A stretch of DNA of 64,000 bases from Nilaparvata lugens. Taxonomy: Eukaryota; Arthropoda; Insecta; Hemiptera; Delphacidae. The first letter of the stretch is position 1; each line of letters opens with the position of its first letter. The translations under genes were made by a program, and so were the position numbers. The stretch spans positions 48,033,770-48,097,769 of the forward strand of contig NC_052505.1 in NCBI RefSeq assembly GCF_014356525.2, in the 5' to 3' direction. This document shows positions 14,801-22,659 of the stretch, in pieces. The notes under the pieces were generated by a model, which was not told where the DNA came from, did no database searches, and was given only the letters and a program-made list of their open reading frames with translations.

Positions 14801-16537
14801 AGAAATCCTTATTTGTGTAATTTTCCACACTAATTTCCGCGGATTAATATTTGATTTTTAATAACTTTTTAACAAATATGTATTTTTCTATAAATTTTTC
14901 TCCCAAAGCTTGTCCTATTATAAGGTTTCTTTTGATACCCCACAAACTTCTGAATACTTTCAAATGAGAAAATTACAACCTCATCTATTATTACCCCACC
15001 TGGGGTATTAAGAGAAATCAGTGGGGTAATAAGAGAATTATTTTTTTACATATTTGAAAAATCGTAGAGCTTCCAAATTAATTGTTCAGATTCACCATTT
15101 GGCCCACTTATTGCATGATTTTTTTCATTCTTCTACTCTTATTAGATTTAGAGATACAAATTAGTGGTTCTCTTATTACCCCTTTTTTCTCTTATTACCC
15201 CGGCTTCCCCTATATAACTTAGTGAGGTATCATATTTGAAAACTTTCAATTCTAAATGTTATTATTCAGAATATATAAAATTACCGTATGTAATGTTCTT
15301 AAATAAAGTCCTCTGGATGTGTCGTCCAACATCCAGAGAAATTATTCATCAGCACAATACTAGGCTACAATAAGAAATGTACAAATTGAAAGTCAGATAA
15401 TCTTAGCGTAAGGTACCAAGAACTTTCTAACAAGCTCCCCTTGGAAGATACAAAGGTTCAGGAATCTTGTGAACTGTAACCCTTCCACTACCAAGCGGGG
15501 TAATTGGACTACCCCAACCCACATTTTCCCCATTTTTTTGTAGATAATGTTGTTGTATTTCATTGAAACCTTGAGTACTTGTTAAAAACATATCACTTTA
15601 GTTGTTTTTTCTCATAAAATCATTTCATTCCTCTTATTTTTTCAATTATTAGCAGATTTATCCTTGGGGTAACTCTATTACCCCGCTTGGTATTCCATGT
15701 CATGCAATTTTTTGGTATATTCCATCTATTATCGGAATGCATAAGATATAAATTTAATGTCCAATTATCATTTTTCGCCAAACCTGATTCATAATGATCA
15801 CTTGAAATCTAAATTTGAAAAAATTGCTTCTCTATAGCCATAATTTAATTATTTGACAACATTTCCCCTACATCTATTTGATAGAATGCTCAATTTTTTT
15901 GTCCTGTCGGTTTTTGATTGAAAACATATTTTCAACAAAAGAAATTTATTTTTAATTATATTAAAAGCTTTTGTAATGCATTTCATAGATGAATTAATGG
16001 AAAAAATATAGAATAAAGATATAAAACAGAAATCTTGTTGGGGTGACCCAGTTACCCCAGTTGGTATTCCGTGTATGTGAAGAAGGTTGGTAGTCCAAGG
16101 GTTAATAAAACATTAGAAAGCCATCTTCTTTAGAAAGCACACTAATCCATGAAAGAGTTGGAGAGTCGGATGTCTGACCTCCAGATAATCAGGTAAGACA
16201 AATGACAACCACGGCTGCAAAGCTTCTTGTGGGGAATATTAGAAGTATGCAAGTAAGTAGGCTACATAAAACCATAGATTAGGTAGTTAGTAGGTACCGG
16301 TACTCACTTGTTTGGGCTCACCACCAACATACTGATAGTATTTAAATGACGAGGTAGTTTAATGTATCTTTGAGTCCTCGAAAGGTAATTGTGAATGACC
16401 AGTACACCACCAGCAGGATATAAAATATCGTCATCAGTAATAAATGTAGCGTTTCCTTTGATTGTGTTGTTTAATCCCAGAAATAAATGTGGTTGAAGTT
16501 GTGGAATAGTAGGAGCAGTTGCTGTTGATTCTGTCAT
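1059..16537 (-). CDS. CFAP57: Cilia- and flagella-associated protein 57, N-terminal part of gene (three exons)
   Basis: Coding exons on the minus strand are 16537-16308, 3353-3083 and 1324-1059. The phases agree: AA|G completes Lys at the first junction and the second junction is phase 0 after CAG. The ~255-residue product matches the N-terminal WD-repeat region of CFAP57/WDR65. It has an LFLGLNNTIKGN start, then ILLYDLQTLKRKKVL, FASVAFTSDNKYVVAIT, FFLWEKGK, GPGIFRLL and RVVAGTRDGRLVFVEFGD, in the family order. CFAP57 belongs to the nexin-dynein regulatory/inner-arm dynein machinery of motile cilia, so in an insect it should act in sperm flagella or chordotonal neurons. Donors are GTGAGT, GTAAAT and probably GTTAGT. 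The 12.9-kb first intron contains several transposons. The rest of the gene lies left of the window. Identification rests on recalled family motifs, not on a database search. Confidence 0.85.
1540..2240 (-). pseudogene. Non-LTR retrotransposon 3' end (RT C-terminal region)
   Basis: The minus strand gives the thumb and C-terminal part of a jockey-like ORF: SLIHSHLTYGLAIYG, QKRALRIIMKL, FGILTIYEQYIFDVFMYF, then HGYNTRF. It continues past a frameshift near 2020 to a short 3' UTR ending about 1550. It is 5' truncated, as expected of an incomplete reverse-transcription product. It lies in CFAP57 intron 2. Confidence 0.75.
2400..2600 (-). repeat. Interspersed repeat, family shared with 38.3, 41.2 and 45.1 kb
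   Basis: Read on the minus strand this begins GGATGGAAATAACAGGC, then GTCCAAAACTGTTGC, AAAATAGGTTATGT and GAGTCCAAAATATAT. The same ordered blocks appear on the plus strand near 38280-38450, 41183-41350 and 45150-45300. No coding content is seen; it may be the 3' untranslated end of a retroelement. Confidence 0.6.
2601..3060. other. CFAP57 intron 2, remainder
   Basis: AT-rich intronic DNA without recognisable elements. One copy of the octamer TAGGCCTA lies near 2831. Confidence 0.5.
3083..3353 (-). CDS. CFAP57: CFAP57 exon 2
   Basis: The acceptor is TTTCTACAG before GAATGTGG and the donor is CAG|GTAAAT. It is 271 bp, giving one base that completes Lys plus 90 codons. It encodes two WD blades (ILLYDLQTLKRKKVL, SVAFTSDNKYVVAIT, FLWEKGK). 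Confidence 0.85.
3354..4570. other. CFAP57 intron 1, 5' unclassified stretch
   Basis: No gene recognised. A 65-codon plus-strand open frame at 4182-4379 has no family motif I know and no splice or start context; it is probably chance or an unidentified repeat. Confidence 0.4.
4575..4850 (-). pseudogene. Reverse transcriptase palm fragment
   Basis: The minus strand reads IGGDELEALNVS, RGSILGQLFFLIFINDL, then ALFFVDDSTLI and WIRQNKLSLN. These are RT blocks 4-6, with FVDD at the catalytic position instead of the usual FADD. The VPQ before GS is lost, indicating a small deletion. Both ends are truncated. Confidence 0.75.
5090..5700 (+). pseudogene. Degenerate reverse transcriptase fragment
   Basis: The plus strand from about 5100 reads ...LLFENDLSTSVQAGEI then LMFADDVCHLLIDKNGS, an RT active-site block with FADD. 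Downstream to 5700, broken frames look like the thumb and C-terminal part of a non-LTR ORF, but with many stops. It lies on the strand opposite the 4.6-kb fragment, so it is a separate insertion. Confidence 0.5.
5701..7870. other. CFAP57 intron 1, unclassified 2.2 kb
   Basis: No coding gene recognised. A more GC-rich patch at 6100-6250 and another at 7050-7340 stand out from the AT-rich surroundings and could be parts of an old transposon or LTR, but I find no paired ends or motifs. Confidence 0.35.
7880..8165. repeat. Imperfect direct repeat, two ~120-bp copies
   Basis: Copy 1 (about 7880-8002) and copy 2 (about 8050-8165) share GTTGTARCTCRAATATTT, then AACAMCCATTGTRTGGT and ATAAATAAAAATGTTCTAT. 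They are diverged by many substitutions, so this is an old tandem duplication. Confidence 0.6.
8187..8260. repeat. (TA)n microsatellite
   Basis: An almost pure TA dinucleotide run of about 74 bp with one phase slip in the middle. Confidence 0.95.
8400..8735 (-). mobile_element. Relic end of a DUF4817-type transposon
   Basis: The reverse complement of this stretch lines up with 56715-56990 inside the transposon at 56677-58505. Shared ordered blocks are AGAAAAAAAGTTC, TATACAGG-TGAAAGA-TTCG and a following TTCAGTTCC. No transposase is present. The homology was judged by eye and is diverged. Confidence 0.4.
8995..10194 (+). pseudogene. RTE-like non-LTR retrotransposon reverse transcriptase, 5' truncated
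   Basis: The plus strand encodes GFRSGLGTREALFGV, FIDYEKAFDKVRHDKL, IKVENE-T-EMKICRGVRQGC, LFNVYSEAICQ, then the catalytic LRYADDTLLIAGS. After that come KTKCMIVSK, YKYLGAWI, the palm-to-thumb region, and the C-terminal RKLQYLGHVMRGEKYELL and GRRRISWLRNLREWYG. Frameshifts lie near 9300 and 9835. It ends in GAAGAAGAAGAAGG, the short simple-repeat tail typical of RTE-like elements, and lacks the endonuclease. A second copy of the same family is at 45874-46545. It abuts a minus-strand endonuclease relic at 10195. Confidence 0.9.
10195..11190 (-). pseudogene. Retrotransposon apurinic-type (EEP) endonuclease domain relic
   Basis: The minus strand from about 11190 reads KIIALNVQCLRTKLD, DILCITEHWL, then MAVSMYRSPNGDFDRF, IIIGGDFNIHLETPS, SPTRGEACLDSFITDL and DPMVSDHSAVILQVDI. 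These are the ordered catalytic motifs of exonuclease/endonuclease/phosphatase domains (GDFN; SDH near the end) of jockey-type elements. The linker with NRPWFTDRLASEK follows, then the sequence stops at the tail of the RTE-like fragment. An in-frame stop lies near 10880, with further breaks upstream. No matching RT follows, so the element is 3' truncated. Confidence 0.88.
11285..11508 (+). pseudogene. Non-LTR ORF2 C-terminal tail fragment
   Basis: The plus strand encodes FKWGLADSPQCDCG, MEQTVHHVIFE, then RRAYLGEANN and ISTLNVLL. This is the zinc-knuckle-like tail (CxC...H) found after RT in R1/jockey-like ORF2 proteins. The last expected Cys is replaced (FEYE). A poly-C tract lies just upstream at 11231. 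Confidence 0.65.
11604..11631 (+). repeat. Left terminal inverted repeat of pogo-like element
   Basis: It starts GGGGAAGCTGGGGTAATAAG and matches the reverse complement of 15183-15210. Confidence 0.92.
11787..11868. repeat. (TA)n microsatellite inside the transposon
   Basis: A TA run of about 80 bp with one slip, in the 5' subterminal region of the pogo-like element. Confidence 0.95.
12181..14218 (+). pseudogene. Pogo/DDE_1-type transposase, frameshifted
   Basis: Starts MPINYVPKGKPRVTYSS with an HTH_psq-like N-terminus (EAMQKALTAVKNQG). A one-base indel near 12280 moves to the frame reading LASQTYGVPLSTLGKHS. A CENP-B-type HTH follows (ALSAEDEAAIATYLQ ... GNDWFNNFLKRHP). The DDE_1 domain has the first Asp in YNCDETGF, the second in LLYDGAAFHTS and the third in HFMQPLDKTVFKPIK. 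The frame is then open to 13649, and a second shift near 13620 leads to a charged C-terminal tail. That tail ends at a TGA at 14216, where the family-like frame could go on (PPQGREE...). All catalytic residues are visible, so the inactivation looks recent. A related intact copy elsewhere in the genome is likely. Confidence 0.9.
15183..15210 (-). repeat. Right terminal inverted repeat of pogo-like element
   Basis: It reads TTTTTTCTCTTATTACCCCG and ends GGCTTCCCC, followed by TA. It is the inverse of the left end. Confidence 0.92.
15480..16101. mobile_element. piggyBac-like MITE
   Basis: The ends are CCCTTCCACTACCAA at left and, inverted, CCCTTGGACTACCAA at right (13 of 15 identical). The right end is followed by TTAA and the left end preceded by GTAA, a one-base change from the piggyBac TTAA target. 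Internally, GGGGTAA/TTACCCC and CTTGGTATTCC motifs repeat near 15500, 15670 and 16050. There is no coding content in its 622 bp. The class is assigned by ends and target only. Confidence 0.65.
16308..16537 (-). CDS. CFAP57: CFAP57 exon 1 (coding)
   Basis: It starts at the ATG at 16537-16535 (MTESTATAPTIPQ...) and ends with SPNK split after AA, before donor GTGAGTA at 16307-16301. It encodes about 76 residues, including the first beta strands of the propeller (FITDDDILYPAGGVLVIHN). Upstream in frame I see no better start. Confidence 0.82.
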
Positions 16538-17340
16538 TGTGCACCAAAGCAGGACTTAGAAAAGAAGATATTATCAATAAATAAGTATAACGGAGGAATT
16601 AAATTGACAAGTATACGGTAAAGCAATATTCTATTCTATAACTCATTTTATCCACACAATCTGTAGGCCTGCGGAATTTAGCATAGCAACGAACTGTAGC
16701 CACTGCGCTTCATGATTGCACGTGATTGCATTGAACAGGGCTGCAAACATTTGAAAATATTGAACGGTGAGATTGGGTCGCCGGAGTTCCGCTTGCGCTG
16801 AAAGCCGCCACTCACAACAAAATGGTCAGTTATCACGGACGCGACCAAAGTGGAACAGAGAAAGACAAACTGGGTCTAATCCTAATTTACATCTACAGTA
16901 TTATTTTTTGGCAGCAATGAACCTGTATTCCTCTTAGTTTGTAGTAACATGAAGAAGGCTGAAAAGTATATAGGCCTATTAAAAGTGTTCATTATAGGAG
17001 TTATCACTAGTTTTAGTAATGTTCTTATATTAAGGAATTCAATCTTATTCAGGGAATCAAATTTATAAAAACATAATGTTGATATAATTTTTTCTTAAAT
17101 CTCCTTCTAGTATCTAACTGTGATGGAAACCGAACTAAGATATTTATAGGCTCAGATCAGAGAAGGTGGTCGATTTGGGTTATCTATTTTATAGTAATTC
17201 TAACAATTATTAATGATCATCATCCTGGCTCCACTCAATAGAAAAATTCTATTGACCGAACCGTTGACTGCTTGACCAGTTACTCGAAATTGATAGTTGA
17301 ATATGATTAATAAAATGGAATACTATTTATTACTTATACA
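16538..17340. other. CFAP57 5' flank
   Basis: This holds the presumed 5' UTR and promoter of CFAP57. A GC-richer patch at 16720-16860 could be promoter DNA. A short plus-strand frame starting at the ATG at 16822 has no recognisable product and no good donor. No TATA box is assigned. Confidence 0.4.
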
Positions 17341-17780
17341 AACGTTAATATCATACTCGCGCTTCACGCTCAGCAGGGGGTTTTGCCCCCCTGCAATCCC
17401 AGTAGGGTGAGTTAGCAGCCTCCACCCTTTGCCCGCCCAATCGCCTTTTATGACTGTACAGAGTTGGATAGCATCCTCCGCGCTTCGCGCTCTGGCTGAG
17501 AGGCGGGCTTCGCCCACCCAATCACCTTTTATTACTGTAAAGGGTTGGATAGCAGCCTCCGTGCTTCGCGTTCCGTCTGGGAGGCGGGCTTCACCCGCCC
17601 AATCGCTTTTTATGACTGTATAGGGTTGAATAGCAGCCTCCGCGCATCGCACTCCCGCCAGTAGTCAGACTTCGTCCGCCCAATCGTCTTTTATGACTGT
17701 ATAGCATTGGATAGCAGCCTCCGCACTTGGCGCTCTGGCTGGTAGGCGGACTTCGCCGACCAATTGCCTTTCATGACTGT
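17340..17780. repeat. GC-rich 81-bp minisatellite
   Basis: About five units, each with CTTTTATGACTGTA-AG-GTTGG, AGCAGCCTCC and CGCGCTTCGCGCTC, then a GGCGGGCTTCGCCCGCC palindrome, spaced 81-82 bp. The 81-bp period (27 codons) keeps frames open on both strands: minus-strand units read roughly AIQPFTVIKGDWVGEAR. I find no sign of a real gene (no conserved start, no splice context). Confidence 0.9.
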
Positions 17781-17987
17781 AAACATTTGCACATAGTTGT
17801 GTTAATGAATGCAGTGACAAACGAAGTTTGTTGGCACATGCACAAACAAGGTCATAACTTTACCGGAAAGCGGAATGGATATAGGGTTACTGTAACAGTA
17901 GCCACAGTGGAAACTCAAGAGTGTGAAGTCAGCAAAGGCTACTGACCCTAATAAAGTTGAGAAGAATGGAAGTCTCCATAAAATCTT

Positions 17988-20360
17988 AATTTCCCGGGTC
18001 ACCATTTCAATTTAGTTGAAATTTAGCTATGGCTATCCACTTAACTTGGCGAGCTGAACAATAAAGGTGATGATAATTTTTTTGCGGGAAACAAATTTAA
18101 ATGTGTCCCAAATATTTGGATGAGTACAGGGGTGCCGGGGAAATTTGGAAGGTCTGGAGGTTTTCCCGTAACCTTCAGTGTAGTATGCAACAGATTTGGT
18201 GTTCAGTTTTCACAGCTATCTTATAGTTTTGGCTGAGAATTTTTAATATTTGGGAAAACTTCATATTTTTGATGAAAACTCAATTTCCCAGGTCAATATT
18301 TGAATTTGGTTGAAATAGAGCTATGGCCATAGGCTTATCTCCAGGAGCTGAACAAAAAAGCTCGTAATAAATTTTTGTGGGAAACAAATTTAAAAGTGTC
18401 CCAAATATTTGGGCTTGTAAAGGGGTGCCGGGGGGGGGGGGGATTTGGTTGGTCTGGAGGTTTTCCCGAATCCTCCAGTGTAGTATGCAACATATTTGGT
18501 GTTCAGTTTTCACCGTGATCTTATAGTTTTGGCTGAGAATTTTTTGTATTTAGGAAAACTTCAAATTTTTGATGAGAACTAAATTTCACAGGTCACCTGA
18601 ATTTGGTTGAAATAGAGCTATGGCCATAGGCTTATCTCCAGGAGCTGAACAAAAAAGCTCGTAATAAATTTTTGTGGGAAACAAATTTAAAAGTGTCCCA
18701 AATATTTGGGCTTGTAAAGGGGTGCCGGGGGGGGGGGGGATTTGGTTGGTCTGGAGGTTTTCCCGAATCCTCCAGTGTAGTATGCAACATATTTGGTGTT
18801 CAGTTTTCACCGTGATCTTATAGTTTTGGCTGAGAATTTTTTGTATTTAGGAAAACTTCAAATTTTTGATGAGAACTAAATTTCACAGGTCACCTGAATT
18901 TGGTTGGAATTCAGCTATGGTTATAAGCTTATCTCTAGGAGCTGAACAAAAAAGCTCATAAAAAATTTTTGTGGGAAACCAATTTAAATGTGTCCCAAAT
19001 ATTTGGGCGAGTACAGGGGTGCCAGGGAAAAGAACTTGGAAGGTCTGGAGGTTTTCCCGTAGCCTCCAGTGTAGTATGCAACAAATTTGGTATTTAGTAT
19101 TCACAGCGCTCTTATAGTTTTGGCTAAGAATTTTTTGTATTTGGAAAAACTTCAAATTTTCGATGGAAACTCAATTTCCCGGGTCGCCATTGCAATTTGG
19201 TTGAAATTTAGCTATGGTTATGAGCTTATCTCTGGGAGCTGAACAAAAATGCTTGTAATAAATTTCTTGTGGGGAACAAATTTGAATGTGTCCCAAATAT
19301 TTGGGCATGTACAGTGGTGCCGGGGGGAAAAATTTGGAAGGTCTGGAGGTTTTCCTGTAGCCTCCAGTGTAGCATGCAACAGATTTGGTATTCAGTTTTC
19401 ACAGTGATCTTATAGTTTTGGCTGATAATTTTTCATATTTTTGTAAAACTTCAAATTTTCGATGAAAAATCAATTTCCCGGGTTGCCATTTGAATTTGGT
19501 TGAAATTTAGCTATGGCCATAGGCTTATCTCCGGGATCTGAACAAATAAGTATGTGATAAACTTTTAGTGGGAAATAAATTTAAATGTGTCCCAAATATT
19601 TGGGCGAACACAGGGGTGATGGGGGGAAAAATTTTGAAGGTCTGGAGGTTTTCCCATAGCCTCCAGTGTAGAATGCAACAGATTTGGTGTTCAGTTTTCA
19701 CAGTGATCTTATAGTTTTGGCTTATAATTTCTCATATTTGGGAAAACTTCAAATTTTCGATGAAAACTCATTTCCTTGGTCTTCATTTGAATTTGGTTGA
19801 AATTTAGCTATGGCTATAGGCTTATCTCCGGGATCTGAACAAATAAGTATGTGATAAACTTTTAGTGGGAAACAAATTCAAATGTGTCCCAAATATTTGG
19901 GCGAGTACAGGGGTGACGGGAGGGAAAATTTGGAAGGTCTGGAGGTTTTCCCATAGCCTCCAGTGTAGAATGCAACAGATTTGGTGTTCAGTTTTCACAG
20001 TGATCTTATAGTTTTGGCTTATAATTTCTCATATTTGGGAAAACTTCAAATTTTCGATGAAAACTCAATTTCCCAGGTCTTCATTTGAATTTGGTTGAAA
20101 TTTAGCTATGGCTATAGGCTTATCTCCGGGATCTGAACAAATAAGTATGTGATAAACTTTTAGTGGGAAACAAATTCAAATGTGTCCCAAATATTTGGGC
20201 GAGTACAGGGGTGACGGGAGGGAAAATTTGGAAGGTCTGGAGGTTTTCCCATAGTTTCCAGTGTAGAATGCAACAGATTTGGTGGTCTCTCGGGGGCCAG
20301 GGGTGTTATATTTTAGTGATTTGGAGGTTTTCCCATAGCCTCCAGTACGTTCCCTAACTG
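17988..20360. repeat. Tandem satellite, ~297-bp monomer, about 8 units
   Basis: Unit starts (ATTTCCCGGGTC-like) fall near 17989, 18283, 18583, 18881, 19174, 19473, 19770 and 20068, a spacing of 294-300 bp. Shared blocks include TAGCTATGG-TATAGGCTTAT, GTGTCCCAAATATTTGGGC, GGTCTGGAGGTTTTCCCG and CCTCCAGTGTAG-ATGCAAC. The units at 18301-18598 and 18598-18895 are almost identical, as are the last units, showing recent local homogenisation. Two units carry poly-G runs of 12-13 bases (18429 and 18727). Short open frames here are not genes. The last unit is degenerate from about 20285. Confidence 0.95.
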
Positions 20361-20800
20361 ATTTTGAGGTTGATTCCTCGTGACAATCGCTGTGAATTTT
20401 TTTCTATGCAGCTTTAATATAATAAGATTGGAATTAAATTATTATTTATATTGATTATTTTTAGAAAGCGTGGATTTCCGCGAGTAAACCAAGCTTGTCG
20501 TGTGCTTGAAGCGACCTAGTTTGTCGTCGTTTCAGTTTGACGAAATAGCCCAATTCCTCTCAATTTTTTTGGTTGTGATGGTTTTAAGGCCTGGCGATAC
20601 TCTGCAACCCCGTGAAATCGAATCATATATTCTAAATTACTATTTATGATATTCATATTTTTTTTCGTCATATTAATCAATGTGATTATTTAAATTCTTC
20701 CTATATTGTTCTAGGATTTCTTGAGTTAAATCAGCATTCAGCTGATTACCAAAATCACTGTAACAGCTGTTTTATCAGTTGGACGCCGCCATCCCGCATC
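20361..20800. other. Unclassified, right of the satellite
   Basis: AT-rich with no feature recognised. It ends in a GC-rich patch beginning about 20780. Confidence 0.4.
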
Positions 20801-20805
20801 CCGCC

Positions 20806-20916
20806 ATGCACGGGAATTTTGTGTTGTGGGCTGTGGTGTGGTCACTTGTGGTTGTGGTTGTGGACTGTGGACATGGAACAAAACCATTAATTCGGTTCAA
20901 ACGTGTCAAAGTTTAA
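20806..20916 (+). CDS. Possible small ORF with hydrophobic N-terminus
   Basis: ATG in a CCGCCATG context opens a 36-residue frame with a hydrophobic core (FVLWAVVWSLVVVVV) followed by DCGHG and a basic tail. It sits in a GC-rich patch that looks like a promoter or first exon. It could be the first exon of a gene whose later exon is at 21105, or chance. No homolog recognised. Confidence 0.2.
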   Translation: MHGNFVLWAVVWSLVVVVVDCGHGTKPLIRFKRVKV

Positions 20917-21104
20917 TCTATTTGTAAAATTCTCTACATTTTGAGCGAAACAATACCTAAGAATAAAGTTTAGTTGAAGATTTCAATTCACAGTACCGAA
21001 TTCAACTTTTCAATACGGTAATTACATTTTACCTTGTAAGAAAAATTTTTAGGTTATATTTAAAGTTTTGAGAATTCAGTATTATTTGGTATTTTTCTAC
21101 ATCC

Positions 21105-21356
21105 ATGACCAGCACTTGCTGGATAGATTGGGTCATTTGGTCAAACTTTATTTATAGAAACACAAGATCGAGAAGGATGGCAGTTGGAGTAAACTTAGAA
21201 AACTCCGGTTTGCCTCCTCATTCAGGGAGTAAAGTGGCAGGTTCACAAGATTTGCCCAAAGCACCCTCAAATATCTTTACTTCCTGCACACGGAGACTTA
21301 CTGGCATCCTGTTGAATATTTTTAATGCACTAACAGGAAAACAATACCCTATGTGA
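21105..21356 (+). CDS. Unidentified small ORF (83 aa)
   Basis: A frame of 83 codons starts MTSTCWIDWVIW. From residue 26 it reads MAVGVNLENSGLPPHSGSKV, DLPKAPSNIFTSCTRRL, and ends LTGKQYPM then TGA. Composition is protein-like (mixed Ser, Pro, Gly, few low-complexity runs) and no transposon motif is seen. It may start at the internal Met 26 (position 21180). It could be a small host gene or a terminal exon; I do not recognise a family. Confidence 0.35.
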   Translation: MTSTCWIDWVIWSNFIYRNTRSRRMAVGVNLENSGLPPHSGSKVAGSQDLPKAPSNIFTSCTRRLTGILLNIFNALTGKQYPM

Positions 21357-22410
21357 TCTGAATTAATATTGAATGTTATTGTAATTGTTTCATGTATATG
21401 ATAATTGAGATTCTATAGTGAAGTCCACATTATAATAGCAGTAGAGAAAGATATGAAAACTGCGTTGTCAATTCTCTGCACTGCCAATGCTTTCTATAGA
21501 ATATAGCTGTTACCAGTGTATTTGATAAAATACTGACTGTTAGGCTATTCTTGTTATTTAATTATACTTCTACATTGTTAAAAACAATCTGACAACGTTC
21601 CAAAGGTAGAAAAGAATAGCGCTATTTGCTTTGTCGAATGATAGACAAGGAAGGATAGCAACACCAATGTCAATCAAATACTGTCATTATAACTTGAACC
21701 TCACTATTATCATAGGCCTATACAAAAATACAAGCTATACATTTACCTTGGAATTTATATTTATATCTAGGCCTACAACCTATATAGGCCTATTGCGTGC
21801 TATTGCTATCAAATCAGCCTTGTAATATTTCAATCTCTGGTTTAAATCGTGGGACCTGACATTCATATTTAAGATTGAAAAATTCAGTCAGACATCAGCT
21901 CCAGCCATCATGGGGCAACTTATTTAATGTGACCCACCCTCGTTAATTAAGTTTATTTATCATTTACAATCAACTTAAGGACAAAGAAACAGACTACAGT
22001 CCAAAACTTCTTTTCATCCCAATTTCATAAAATAAATTGTCCAAATAAAGGTTATGTGCGACTTTCTAATTCTTCACTAATTGAAACAAAACACAAACAC
22101 TTGAAAGAATTAATTTTGAATTTAGGAAGATTAAGATCCGGATTGATAACAAAATTCCTTCTACTTAGTATTCAAAACTGTAAAATAAATATTCATTTGA
22201 AATATTTTGTTCCGAAAATTAAAAAAATCTCCAATAGAAGCACAATAATCATGTAGTCCTGCTTGTTCTATCATCCGCCCCCTTGGCTTGAATAGATTGT
22301 GGATACACACTTATACACTTTACCTTCACCAAGACCAGCGGAGCCGGGTAGGTTGTGTCAACATAATAAGAATATAACTTTTCTTGAAGTTAGTCATGAG
22401 TATAAACTTG
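21357..22410. other. Unclassified AT-rich stretch
   Basis: No gene recognised. Three copies of the octamer TAGGCCTA lie at about 21714-21785. Confidence 0.4.
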
Positions 22411-22659
22411 AGTTATCAAGATTGCATGGTCACTTCAAAGAACTCATGTAACCCATAGAAAGGGTTTTCCTTAAGCCAACACTTGAGCTTAGCCTTGAAG
22501 GCCTGAGTACTCAAGGCTGTTAACCATCTAGGGAGCTTGTTAAAGATTTTTAGTGCCACAGTAGGAAATGAGTCTCTTGTCCTACTTAGTCGGGAATAAG
22601 GAATGTCAATCATGCAACCATTCCGAGTGTTATGACTATGTGAGTCTCTCCTCAAGTTG

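Larger units (their letters stand above)
11604..15210 (+). mobile_element. Complete pogo-like (Tc1/mariner superfamily) DNA transposon
   Basis: The ends are a near-perfect 28-bp inverted repeat (GGGGAAGCTGGGGTAATAAG... with one mismatch), each flanked by TA (11602-11603 and 15211-15212), the pogo/mariner target duplication. Inside is one transposase with HTH and DDE_1 motifs on the plus strand. A (TA)n run of about 80 bp lies at 11787-11868. The 15-bp core GGGGTAATAAGAGAA recurs inside both subterminal regions. The element is structurally complete, but its transposase frame is broken. It lies in CFAP57 intron 1, antisense to the gene. Confidence 0.9.

Noticed and set aside
16822..16920. Possible first exon of a gene divergent from CFAP57
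   Set aside because: About 33 codons, no good donor and no recognisable product.
18280..19155. Repeated 74-90-codon minus-strand frames that look like a paralog family
   Set aside because: They are the same frame recurring in each unit of the 297-bp satellite; no starts, splice sites or conservation beyond the repeat.
17340..20360. CRISPR-like array
   Set aside because: Units are tandem without unique spacers, and this is a eukaryotic genome; it is satellite DNA.
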